A stretch of DNA of 64,000 nt from Dastarcus helophoroides (lineage: Eukaryota; Arthropoda; Insecta; Coleoptera; Bothrideridae). Positions 44,607 to 54,969 of the stretch are shown here, one piece after another. Every line of letters starts with the position of its first letter. The first letter of the stretch is position 1. The notes under the pieces were generated by a model. The model ran no database searches. It had not been told where the DNA came from and worked only from the letters and a program-made list of their open reading frames with translations. Location of the stretch: assembly GCA_028583605.1 (NCBI GenBank), contig CM053326.1:9866587-9930586 (forward strand), in the 5' to 3' direction. Made by a program: the position numbers and the translations under genes.

Positions 44607-46959
44607 CTATTGCTTCCTTAACAGCCCCCTTCTTATACCATATTTGGTCGGGTGGATTGGGCCACTTAAAATAATTTGAACCTGATGGACCCATGGCTGG
44701 AATTTCATATTCTTACCCTCAATTCGCTCCACAATTCCAGGAAAATACTGCAGCTCATATTTAACTATAACATTAGATCCTACAGAGATCGAAAGTTCTT
44801 TGGATTGTTTTGGTATCCCACTTTTATGCATAGGCATTTCTACTAGATTCTTTCCTTTTTGTATCGTGTTTTTAGGTTTGGGCACTTCTGGTGTCTTCGA
44901 GTCTACTGTAGCCATTTCATCTGCTGCTTTAGGTTTACCCTTCTGCACGTTTTTTTCCCTTTCTTTCGTTCTTATTCTTTTCTTGGCGTTTTTGGTCCCT
45001 GACATGTTTTTTTTGCATTTTCGAGTCTTATTTTTCTTTTTTTCAGACTTCTATATCATCTGCATATTTGTTCCATTTGTTAGACATAATTGCAAATGGC
45101 ATAGGTGTCGTAGATTTCTTCTTGACTACTTTTTCTTCAATTTTTGGCCAGATAAGGTGATCTGGCCAAGCCTTTGGGATGGTTATATTGCTGTGAACTA
45201 TTATTTTTTGACGACTTTCTAGTTCCCTTGCTTCAACTTCCTGATGTACAGAATGAATAATTATCTCTAATATTTGTTTACAGACATTTTGGGATTCTTC
45301 TTGATTTAAAACTTTTATCTCAGTTGATTCCATTTTTTGCTCTTTTTTATCTGATTTATCAAAGGCTGAATTGCAGTTTACATTAAAGAATGGTGGATCA
45401 TTGTTAGAGTCGCCATTCTCATAAATAACACCATCTATTTCTACTGAAAAGCGCAGAAGTTTTTCAGGTGGAAAAATTTCATTCGATAAATTTTCCATTT
45501 CAGTGTTAATGAAACTATTTCCCTGAATGTTATTAGAAGCGATCTGATTAGCATTATGCGCAATTTCAATAGCAGCTTCTTGACTACAGCCTTCTTGAAC
45601 GATCTTCCAGATTTTGAAAAGTGGACTTTTGGTGATTTCACTTCCTATTCTTAAGTTTTGAAACTCTACTAATAACTCTGGATCCATACGATATTCCGTC
45701 ACATTTAGCGCAGTCAGGTATTCGCTAGCGGTAATAATAATTTGTTTATCAGGTATAGTTTTTGTTCTTCTCTTCTTTTCGAAATGCATCGAGAGTAATC
45801 TACGGCATCTTCATCAAACGGGAAAATGCCGCACTTTCTGAATCGATATTTAATGATACTTGGTTGCACTGCTTTCTCATATGCGATTTTAAATAGAGGA
45901 ATAAATGTGTTTTTCGTAACTGATTTCGTAGTTTTTTGTTTGTGTCTTCTAACTATGTATTTCCATTGCACTTTGAGGGATTTAAAAACAGACACATCAC
46001 ATGGTTGCAATATATGCGTTGCATTTGGCAATAAACAAGACAACATAATGCCCTTCTGAGTACACAAGTTGTATAGATCCATATCTATATGAGATTTATG
46101 ACCATCTAGCAATATGTAATGCTTCAAAACCCATGACAAGAAAATGTTGGCTATATACTCGTAGAAGGTTGCGCTTGTCATCCAACCATTCTCAGATCGT
46201 CCAATACCCCAATCATCTAGAAAGGTGACTGTTATGTCTCTTGAAATGCGCTTGTACGGAAAAACAACCATGGGGGGTGCAGAATCACCCACCGCAGAGA
46301 ATGTGCAAAGTACTGTTATGCATTCTTTTTCAGGACCACTGGCAATTTCGTAAAAATTTCTATAATTTTTCGGACCCAGAAGTTTACCCGTTTTTTGGGA
46401 CAAGTTTGTAGTCCAGTTTTATCCCTGTTAAATATTCTGCTAGGATCATTTAAAATGTCTGCACAATTTTCGTTTTGCAAATACTCATTTAATTCCTGAA
46501 ACCAATTGCGTATACATGTTTCTGAAACTAAGGTTCTTGCTTTAGATATTATTTCAGCACTACGTTGGGTGATTTTCGGATGTCGGTTTAAGAACAACTT
46601 TAAGCATTTTCGCCCTGGTCTATCGTCTGTAAAGGGATTCGGGCGAGTTAATGTCTTTAACACACGCTGAACAGTATCTTTTAACTCATCGGGGTGCATG
46701 GGAAAACCTAATCACGCCTTTTCAATTACCCACTTTTCTAACTGCGCTTCCTCAGCAGCAGTTAAAATTGTGTCAGAGCGCATCCTTCTTATTAAAGGTA
46801 GTTTTCCTTTAATTTTATTACAGAAAGTACCCTTAGGTATTCCATATTTTTTGATGACTGCTGAAAGTGACAATTTTTTTGCCTTATCTCCTCTAAGGCA
46901 TTTTGTAGAACCTCGTCCGAATATTTAAATCTTTTATAGCTCCTAACGCCTTTTTCCAT
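44607..46959 (-). pseudogene. pogo/Tigger transposase B (DDE_1), multiply frameshifted
   Basis: The start is at 46,959 (MEKGVRSYKRFKYSDEVLQN), a psq-type HTH that soon loses frame. Then 46,699-46,316 carries the CENPB-type domain (PDELKDTVQRVLKTL, PGRKCLKLFLNRHPKITQR) and the first Asp in FNRDKTGLQ, normally GDETG. Next, 46,403-45,714 carries GPEKECITVLCTFSAVGDSA, Asp in YILLDGHKSHI and Asp in LQPCDVSVFKSLK (35 residues apart, DD35D). A slip near 45,785 leads to a ~250-codon low-conservation region (45,789-45,043), and another to a tail with VGSNVIVKYELQYFPGIVER (45,005-44,607), a small Tudor/SH3-like strand pattern often seen at the C-terminus of these transposases. No intact product. Confidence 0.85.
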
Positions 46960-47029
46960 TTTATATCTACAGTAAAAAATAAATCCAAGTATTACAATTA
47001 AGTTGTTGAATTTTCGTTTAGTATTTTCG

Positions 47030-47225
47030 TTCATTTGCGGGTCCAATGAATAAACAGAAAGTAATCAGCCGTTCATTTATTGGATAGTGGCGCTTCCTAA
47101 ACAGTGTAAGCTGAAAATTTTGAACCTTCTGCAAATGACATGCATTTAGGACTCAAAATAATGCATTCTACAAATTCAAATGAATTCCAATAAATGAACG
47201 TACTTGTTCATTCATTGAGGCTAAC
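47030..47225. promoter_or_regulatory. Subterminal repeats of pogo B
   Basis: GTTCATTYATTGG-like words occur inverted at about 47,044 (CCAATGAATAAAC), direct at 47,071 (GTTCATTTATTGG), inverted at 47,187 (CCAATAAATGAAC) and direct at 47,206 (GTTCATTCATTGAG); another lies at 47,599. Likely transposase-binding repeats near the right end, by analogy. Confidence 0.55.
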
Positions 47226-47639
47226 ACATGACCTAGTAAATGATCACATTAAATTGCTAATTTTCCCGCCAATTCTTGACATTTTGAGGCTATATAGATT
47301 ATCAAACGGCTTAAAATATAGCAATAAATATATATTACAAGTTAAGACAAAGCAATAATACGTGTTATTCTTATTATAAAGTATTTTTACTTACATTGCT
47401 CCTTACAAGATATCTGGAGAATGTTGGAACTCCAAAATGGACACATTAAAACAACACTTCTGCTTTCAATTTTTGGATCAGAACTAATAACCGCTTAATC
47501 CAATGAGAAAAGAGAATTTGAAGTTTGCGTACGTATTAATCTTTAAGGGGAGGAACGGATACAACTAGTTCTTATAAACGTTACATTAAGGATCAATTGT
47601 TCATTCGCTGGTACTGTTTAATCACTGGTACTTCTACCC

Positions 47640-48482
47640 TATTTTGTATTTTGTCAAAATGTAGTAAGAATTTTAGCCTTTGAATTGTTAACACTTATTT
47701 GAACTATCAAAACCAAATTAATGTAAGCGCGTACATATCTCTCAGTGTGTAGTCAATATCTGCCTAAAATATTTGTGGAAGATGTTTGTGGAAGATCGCT
47801 GCCTGAATTTTTGTACGCGCGAACATAGACTTGCGTACATATCTCAACGTGTGGAAGGAAAGCACCTTTACATACATAAGATATTTTCAGTATGGTCGTC
47901 CGTTTTCCTACTACATATTTAGCACTATCCAAATATTATCCAAAAAGGTTTTTAACAGAGTTTATCTAACTTTATAAGTCGTTCGTGATAGTCGTCTTTT
48001 AATTAACGGATTTTTTCTTCTTTATTATACAAACACTCGCCACTGCTAACAAATTTAACTCACTGTCACTCATCGTCGACATGTCAAACAACAAAATGAC
48101 ATAAAAGATAATCTCTCGGTGTGTAGGCAAAATTGATGTATCCAACATGTATGTACACGCGTACAAATCTCAAGCGATATACGTGCACCTGCAGCCGGCT
48201 ATAAACAGCATATTGAAGGGAAAACATTTGATAATCATCACTTAAAATTTTTAATATTATTGACTAATCTGAGGGAAGAAAATAAAAGAATGTTTCAAAT
48301 ACAATAAACAAGACTGATCTGTTATGTGTTTAAAATTAAAATGACGACCCTCTGACTCTAAACGAAAACATAACCTCTTTTCAAGACCTTCACCAACATT
48401 TGTCAACATTTCTGCGCATTTATGTCATGAAACTCCTCCGATGCGTTTCCTCATATTACCTAATTTTTATTGGAGATGTTCA
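47640..48482. other. Non-coding stretch with repeated CGTACATATCTC words
   Basis: GCGCGTACATATCTCTCAG (about 47,727), GCGTACATATCTCAACG (about 47,832) and CGCGTACAAATCTCAAGC (about 48,157) recur with GTGTGTAG-like neighbours. Possibly tips of nested MITEs. Confidence 0.4.
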
Positions 48483-48691
48483 CAAAAATTGATATACAAC
48501 TGAAACCAAGAAAGATTAAAAAACACAACAACAGTTGCTCTAGCCAACCTATCATCTTGAGAGATACTAAGATAACAGTTTGGCTGTAGAAAGGCGTTAG
48601 AGCAACTATTGTGTTTTTAATCTTTCTTGGTTTCAGGGGATAAGATTTGTATATCAATTTTTGAAGGTAACAAAGGATCAGTCCGTTCCAC
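48483..48691. repeat. Foldback family F1, complete palindrome
   Basis: Arms 48,483-48,541 and 48,598-48,667 (AAACACAACA/TGTGTTTTTAATC, CTGAAACCAAG/CTTGGTTTCAG) surround a loop that is itself palindromic (TAGCCAACCTATCATCTT with AAGATAACAGTTTGGCT). The right arm extends to GTCCGTTCC at 48,691. The GCGTTAGAGCAAC part corresponds to the end of the hammerhead-like motif at 39 kb. Confidence 0.75.
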
Positions 48692-49208
48692 CAAAATTAA
48701 GAGGTTCCTTAAAAAAAAAACAGGTAAATACAAATTAGACGATCCCTATTATGCGAAAAATTTAAATGGAACACTTTTTATAATGTATGATAAATCATGT
48801 AAAGTTTCTATTTCTGAACACACATATCCAGTTCGTGAAGCAGAAAATTTTGCTCGTTTAGTATCACAACAAAAATAATCATATTTACGTAAGAAACAAA
48901 CAATATGATACTCGTAATAAACTTACTAACAATAACCTTATTTAATTGAATTTGTATATGTTTTCCTCTCTAGAAAACCAACAGCAATGTTGACTAGAGG
49001 AGAACTTTTTTATATTTTACAATTAATACCCGGAGAAACGCGCAATATTCAAACTGAACTTCTATTTGTCTATGTAGTTCGATATTTTCGATTAGGGGAG
49101 TATGAAGAGCGACGTCTTCAGAAGGAATACAGTTGTTTTTGTACTAAAATGTTTGTGAAGTTTTACAACTGTTCGGGAACTGTAAATCGAATTTTAATCA
49201 AAAATGAT
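48692..49208. other. Two short frames of unknown origin
   Basis: Plus-strand frames at 48,720-48,878 (DPYYAKNLNGTLFIMYDKSC) and 48,987-49,322 are open but have no motif I recognise. The second overlaps the GGGGTAATTGTAAA repeat region, arguing for debris rather than a gene. A CTCTCTAG acceptor-like sequence precedes it. Confidence 0.3.
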
Positions 49209-50010
49209 AGGGTCAAGTGGGGTAATTGTAAAAGCGAGGTATATGCAAGCAACCTATTAATTTTTAAAACATCCAACTCTAGAAACTTTAAACTAATGGA
49301 AATTATAGACTGTAATATCTAGTTTAGATAGTAAAACTTTTAGCGCACTAACCAGCAGAATAAAAGTATCACGATATTTTATGTGAAAAGGTGCAAAAAT
49401 TTCTAGAAATCAGTTAAGTATTATTTTAATGAAAATTGTAAAATATAATTATAGGTAAATTATAATGATAAATACTCTCACTTTACATAATATAAGTCGA
49501 CCAATTGCATTTGAAGTTGTAAAAGCTCAGAGATGATCTTAGCACTTACAATGGCCCCAGGAAATGCACTCAATAGGAGAAATTGGAAACAAAATAATGG
49601 GGTAATTGTAAACATTAATTAATACACAGGTAATCAGACTTTTTTCAAAAGTCAAAACTTTCTAAACTGTTTATTAAACAACGTTTGAATGTCGGGAATT
49701 ACTCCCGCCAATGCCATCTGAGAATTTGCATCTACTGGAATTTGTCCTGTAGATGCTACACATTTTCCAGGGCTTCAATTAGACCCTATTGATCTATCAA
49801 AATAGAGAACCAAAAAATGATATCTACTCCACTACCCAAAGAGAAGATAATAAGAGTGCATTATATGAGTAAAGTTCATCTGAAACAGTAAAGGCAATTG
49901 CCCCATTTAAAACTATTATAAATTAGAGCACCTCCAAAGTGACTGTTCTCAATTACCCTAATATCTTCGATTGTCATTAAAAGCGAGGGGGTAATTGTAA
50001 ACTAAATTTT
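49209..50010. repeat. Region with repeated GGGGTAATTGTAAA motifs
   Basis: Direct copies near 49,218, 49,600 and 49,990, and inverted relatives near 49,897 (CAATTGCCCC) and 49,954 (CAATTACCCT). Spacing and orientation resemble subterminal repeats of a pogo-like element, but no TIR pair was found. Confidence 0.45.
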
Positions 50011-50159
50011 TGACAAAAAATTCAGCAAAATTTGCATATTTAACAATATAAATTGGCATAAAACTTAAATAATTGTATCAATCATATAAATGCCCCGATT
50101 TAATGTTCATTAAGAATACATGGAGCTTTAAACTTTAAACTTCCAAAACCCTACTTGAT

Positions 50160-51060
50160 CCTGGTTGGATAAAAGGGTATTTGGCTATGAAAGATTGCAT
50201 AGTGGAGAGACAGTGGAACCCTTGCCAAAGACAAATAGAAAAACAATTGCAACCCAGTAGATCATATAGTCGTCCAAAACAGCCATTCTTCGAAATAGCA
50301 GATAGGACAAAGGGAAACAGAGCAACAGATTTAGCCTTTGCATATGAAGTTTAAGAATCAACTTAGGCTGGGAAAAGAGGCCTAAAAGAACAAGGCCAAC
50401 ACGCAGCTTCAAAACTGATATCAGAAGCCGTATTCACAACCGCCACTAGTGCCAGAAAAATCAGAACATCATGGGTCCAAAGAAAGAAATTGATTAATGT
50501 TGTTGCAGCTAGTGATACAAAACCGTTTTACTTATTGTAGAAGAAAACTTTTAAAACATCAGTATTTGCTAATAAGAAGAGAATCGAAGAAGAGAAACGC
50601 TAATGTCTATCCACTTATCATAAGGTTTTGAGAGCTAAAGAAATGTGCTTTCCTCCAAAGGGAAACACTTATTATCACGGATAAATTGCCAGAAATTGAA
50701 ATGCAAGCTCTTTTGTACCACACTGTATCTCGTTTGCTTCTACTACTGACAGAGGTCCTATTCAGTTTGGCAGAATAGCAAACAAAAATCTGATTTTTTT
50801 AATAAAGTGGGACTGCTTGGGTGCCTCTAGTGCCTCTCCAAATGTATTCTCAACAACCTGACCAAGAAAAAGTGATTGTTGCTAAAATCCTAGACCATCC
50901 TCTACCCGAATTTGTCGCCCTATTCGATTTAAATTCCAGAAGGAAACCAAGCAACTTTCTCTGGCAGAAATGCATTAGGCTAAGGGTCAAATTGAGAAAC
51001 TGCTAGCAACCAATTATCGATTTCAAGATCGTGATATATCAGGCAGTTAACTTTGCATAT
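50160..51060 (+). pseudogene. Decayed reading frame of unknown family
   Basis: A plus-strand frame with a few stops reads segments with protein-like composition: PFFEIADRTKGNRATDLAFA, SWVQRKKLINVVAASDTKPF, STYHKVLRAKEMCFPPKG, DRGPIQFGRIANKNL. I do not recognise the family; it could be a transposon protein or a processed pseudogene. Confidence 0.3.
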
Positions 51061-51090
51061 TGTCAATGATGACGCTCAGCTCAAACTTGC

Positions 51091-51909
51091 TATACCGGGT
51101 GTAGCAGGATCATGGTACACCCCCTATTTTTTCTTTAGTTATGAAGATAAAATGTTCAAAACTGTTGCACTTGATGTGTTTATAAAATGTAAAATTTTGA
51201 CATAAAATTTACATTCCTACTGTTGTCACTTTCGTTAAAACTGATACCAACTTTTGATTTTTAAATGGAACAATCTGTATATGATTACATTTTTGGAATC
51301 TGCACAATTTTCTGGATACAATACACATAAAATGAGTAATTTTTAAATATTCAACATTTTTTTGGATCCATTTTATATTTCGGTCTAGAAGGTAATGACT
51401 CCTAATTAACGCTAACTGACCACATAAGCGCTGCAATAAAATTAAATTAGGAAAACTTAGCAAGTGTCTTTTTTCTAAATTTGTTTTCCACAGCTATCTT
51501 ATGTCCTTATTGAATAAATCTTCAAATAAATTGAAACCGAATATTTTGAATTCCTTTGACTAGAACTTCAATTATATTGATATCACAGAAAACACGAAAA
51601 TTTGGTTAGATTGGTCATTAATTATACCTTTTGGTGGTACCACAGTACCAATATGGTGCCACTTAAGAAAATGAAGTTATGACATCAAAACCATTTTTAT
51701 TAACTTTATACCGTGATAAAAGAATGAAATACTTTCTTTTTCACGCGGTTTGATTGTTTTAGCATTAATCTGGTCCATTAGAATTAATTAGAATGAGTCA
51801 TAGCCTTCTAGGTCGAAAAATAAAATCGGACCAAAACAATATTCGATCCTTTAAAGATCGCTTTCTTTAGGTACACTCTATTCAAAAAATAGTGCAGATT
51901 CCAAAAATG
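51091..51909 (+). mobile_element. MITE family M1, copy 3 (right end lost)
   Basis: It begins TATACCGGGTGTAGCAGGAT and follows copy 2 through CATTCCTACTGTTGTCAC and the interior up to ATTCCAAAAATG; the expected right TIR is absent after about 51,909. Confidence 0.8.
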
Positions 51910-51959
51910 ATCATGTATCTAAAGCCGCCCCGACTGAAATAAATAATATTTACGAAATA

Positions 51960-52620
51960 TTACAAACTGAACTTAATGAAGAATCTTTCTGATTCGGTTT
52001 ATCCACTTTGCATGTCTGGATTCGATGTTTCGAATATCTTTTACATGTTTCCTTCAGATTAGACATTAAAAAGTGACAGATACGCGGAAAAAATAAACCA
52101 ATTTTTGCAGAAGGAAATTGCAAGAAGAATTGGGATTAATGGTAGAGTTTCGGAAAGTTGAAGGAAGTGGAACATCAAACGACGGAAACATAGCCGAACT
52201 TTTTTTTTAAAAGATCCTGTCCAATCTGATTCCATAACTGGCATAGACAAAAAATAATTAAAAGATTCGGCTTCCTACTGTCTACAATATACATATTGTG
52301 GTTATGAAGTTATCTACGAAGCTTTTGACGTATATGAAGTACAACCAGCGGGGCCGTTTGTAGAAAAGTATCATGGTATAACATGTCTAACTGTTCACAA
52401 AATTTTGCTCCATGGAAAATCTGCACCGTTGTCAATCGGGAAACTATCCGAGGAAGTTCAGGAAACATGAAATAAAGATTCTAAAAAAACTTGAGGAGTT
52501 TCATACTAGAAAGACCTCAAGGATATCTGTAAATGAGGATTTATTAAAGAGGTTGTTGATCTACTCTGATCATCTTTAAGACAACTTCCACACAACGTTT
52601 TGAGCTTATTGACCTATTGA
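51960..52620 (+). pseudogene. Fragment of an uncharacterised insect transposon-type protein
   Basis: Shifted plus-strand frames contain YHGITCLTVHKILLHGKSA, SIGKLSEEVQET, EEFHTRKTSRISVNEDLLKR and LLIYSDHL. The pattern VHK-LIHG ... LSEEAQEA-NKD ... HARK-SR is one I associate with a multi-copy uncharacterised insect protein family, from memory and without a name. The 5' part (FLQKEIARRIG) and several stops show it is dead. Confidence 0.4.
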
Positions 52621-52677
52621 AAGGGCCGAAAATCACAATGCAAGAATCAGAATCTACAGCTGCTGTTGAGACTGGGT

Positions 52678-52792
52678 TCGATACGGCTCGAAGGACCAAA
52701 ATGTTGATATTGAATTGATTTCGATCCGGCTCGAAGGACCAAAATGTTGAGGGTGGTTGGTTTCAATCAGGCTCGAAGAATCAAAATGTTGG
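52678..52792 (-). repeat. Three tandem tRNA-Tyr-type primer-binding sites (BEL/Pao-like)
   Basis: 30-base units start at 52,678, 52,721 and 52,763 (periods 43 and 42). Units 1 and 2 contain GGCTCGAAGGACCA, which resembles the 3' acceptor end of insect tRNA-Tyr including the added CCA; unit 3 is mutated (GGCTCGAAGAATCA). On the minus strand this reads CAACATTTTGGTCCTTCGAG, i.e. an LTR-like end CAACA, three T, then a primer-binding site TGGTCCTTCGAGCC. That suits a minus-strand LTR retrotransposon of BEL/Pao type; no gag or pol was found beside it. Confidence 0.6.
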
Positions 52793-53230
52793 GGTTGGGT
52801 TGTTTTATTTTAAATTGAGTTGTAAGGCCAACTTGTGTAACGAATTTCCTATCACTATTCGGGGATTGTATTGTTTATTAAACGTTGTTTTTGCTTTTTC
52901 GAAGGACCACTACACTCGCGGTAGATAAAATAAAAAAAGAGGTTGGTTTATTAACAAGGTTTATTACTTGTTCACTCTTCGGAGGTTGCTTGGTTACTCT
53001 CATTGTACTTGTTGGCTACTGCCCTATGATCACCTGTGATAGGGCCAAGCAAGAAAACTGGAGTAGGGTTACCGACAGTTATATACAAAGACATCGGAAG
53101 AGCGGCGATAAAAAAAAAGATGGAAATGAAACCATCTTAGCAGATGAAGCAGTTTCAGATCAGGAGTGACATAGACAGTCAATAAAACATTATATTGTAA
53201 TCGATTATCCATGAATAAAACTTACCTAAA
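52793..53230 (-). other. Possible LTR remnant next to primer-binding array
   Basis: If the preceding array is a primer-binding site on the minus strand, the LTR should lie here. I could not define its outer end. A plus-strand 94-residue frame (52,885-53,169) with one hydrophobic segment (GGCLVTLIVLVGYC) is probably incidental. TCGAAGGACCAC recurs at about 52,900. Confidence 0.35.
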
Positions 53231-53760
53231 GGTGAGTTTAGATTAGATACTTTATTTGATATATTTCTCTCTAACAAAAAATATATTTTCTCTCTGACAT
53301 ATGTGTCAACTATCCTGACGATGCTTTTACACTAAACACTTTTTTTCCGTATATTTCTCTCTGACATGAGTGTCAACTACCCTGAGGGTGCGTTTAGACT
53401 AGACACTTTATTCCGTACACTTCTCTCTGAGATAAGTGTCAACTATCCTGAGAGAAGCTATCTCCTCTCAGCTCGGATAGTTTCTCTCAGTTGATAGTTG
53501 ATAAAGAGAAACTATCCGAGACTTATCTACAAAGCTGGAAGGAGATAGCTTCTCTCAGATAGTTGGCGCTTATATCAGAGAGCAAATACATTTTATGCCA
53601 GAAAGAAATATACGGAAAAAAGTGTCTAGTGTAAACGCACCGTGAGAGAAGTTATCTCCTCCCAGCTGTGTAGACAAGTTTCGGATAGCTTCTCTCAGGA
53701 TAGTTGACACTTATGTCGGAGAGAAATATACGGAATAAAGTATCTAATCTAAACAAACCC
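53231..53760. mobile_element. Nested foldback MITE cluster H1 (copy 1)
   Basis: The outer ends GGTGAGTTTAGATTAGATAC (left) and GGGTTTGTTTAGATTAGATA (right, inverted) enclose at least one inner element with ends GGTGCGTTTAGACTAGACAC at about 53,387 and its inverse at about 53,642. CTCTCTGACATAAGTGTCAAC and GAGAAGCTATC words occur many times in both orientations. No coding capacity. Confidence 0.75.
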
Positions 53761-54969
53761 TGAGTATGTATAAGTAAATGTTCATAGAAAAGTGAATCTG
53801 TGTTCCTGTTTTGACAATTAGAGTAATTTAGTTATGCTTAACTAGGCTATAGATTACCTCATAAAACCTGCCCAGGAATGGGGGTGGGGCTTGGGTGTGC
53901 ATGGTGGAGAGAGTAAAATGTTCATATTTAATTTCTTACTTGATTTCGTAACACCTAGATAATAAATAAACACGAAAAACCTTGCTTTGGTTTAGAAGTG
54001 CGTATAGAAACATCCATCCAACCCCACTAAAACCACCCCGCTAAACCAAGACTTTCTTACGTATTTTTCCCTTAGTTGTTGAGTATTCCGCAAATATTTT
54101 CGAACCACTGTGCAATCTACCGGCTGAAATCATAAAATTGCTGTTCGATTAGGTTTCAAAAATGTTATGTTACTATAGAAATGGATCAGTAGATGAGGTA
54201 ATGACAATAAAGCATACATTTCTGACGTAGGAATACACATATTAATTATCTTGGTTTGGCAAAGACCTTATATAAAGGGAAAATTTTAGGTTCATATTTT
54301 GAAGCGTATAAATGAAATTCAACCTAAATAAACATTACCTGGCAACGCGCTAATTATCGCTTGTTTCTGAAGCATTTGTCAACAAAATTTATTGTTAGAT
54401 TAGGGGGCGAAACGCCAGAAGGTTGTTAGTAAACACGGCCCGTTTTAGCATCCTTAATGAAAAAATGAATACATCACCGCACCGCACAAAACGGGTAAAT
54501 GTTTTGTTAGTACATCGATTTTCAGCATCACAACAAAATGTGGATGTAAACGAGTTCATTATGAGATGTGTATACACAAACTTGCATCTATGAAAAAGCA
54601 TCTTTCATAAAGCCCCTATGAATATTAATGCAGACTATTAAGAACCTGACCACCTGGGGCACGCAGCTCCAATATATTTCGCGTATAAGCCTCTCCGCTC
54701 GGAGATAAATTCTCTATGACGAGCCAATTTATTGTCCCATATATTCCCAGGGACAAAGTATTTTACATTTGACTGAAATAAAAGCCGCTTTTAGTAATTT
54801 TAGGTTGCTTCTATTCGCCCTTCAGAATAAAAAGGAATCTCCGACAGTCAAAAACTCTCACGAAAACAGAGCAGATAGAGCCCAATACATGTATGGTCGT
54901 TTCAACAAGAAACCCTCGAATTTTCAAAAATAAAAACGATTTGGCTTTTACTTACTTTTTGGCGGAAAA
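53761..54969. other. Non-coding stretch
   Basis: No gene. Ordinary AT-rich sequence up to the Tc1-like remnant. Confidence 0.45.

Larger units (their letters stand above)
44177..47639 (-). mobile_element. pogo/Tigger-type DNA transposon B, TA target duplication
   Basis: Ends GGGTAGAGGTACCA (44,177) and, inverted, GGGTAGAAGTACCA (47,639) are flanked by TA on both sides. The 3.46-kb interior holds a decayed DDE_1 transposase on the minus strand. It is distinct from pogo A in both TIR and protein. Confidence 0.85.

Noticed and set aside
44800..45222. Plus-strand Phe-rich frame
   Set aside because: Antisense shadow of the C-terminal part of pogo transposase B.
52676..52745. tRNA-Tyr gene
   Set aside because: Only the 3' acceptor end including the non-genomic CCA is present and it is tandemly repeated next to an LTR-like end, which fits a primer-binding site rather than a gene.
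52885..53169. 94-residue frame with a hydrophobic segment as a small membrane protein gene
   Set aside because: It lies in probable LTR sequence, has no signal or family motif, and is of a length expected by chance.
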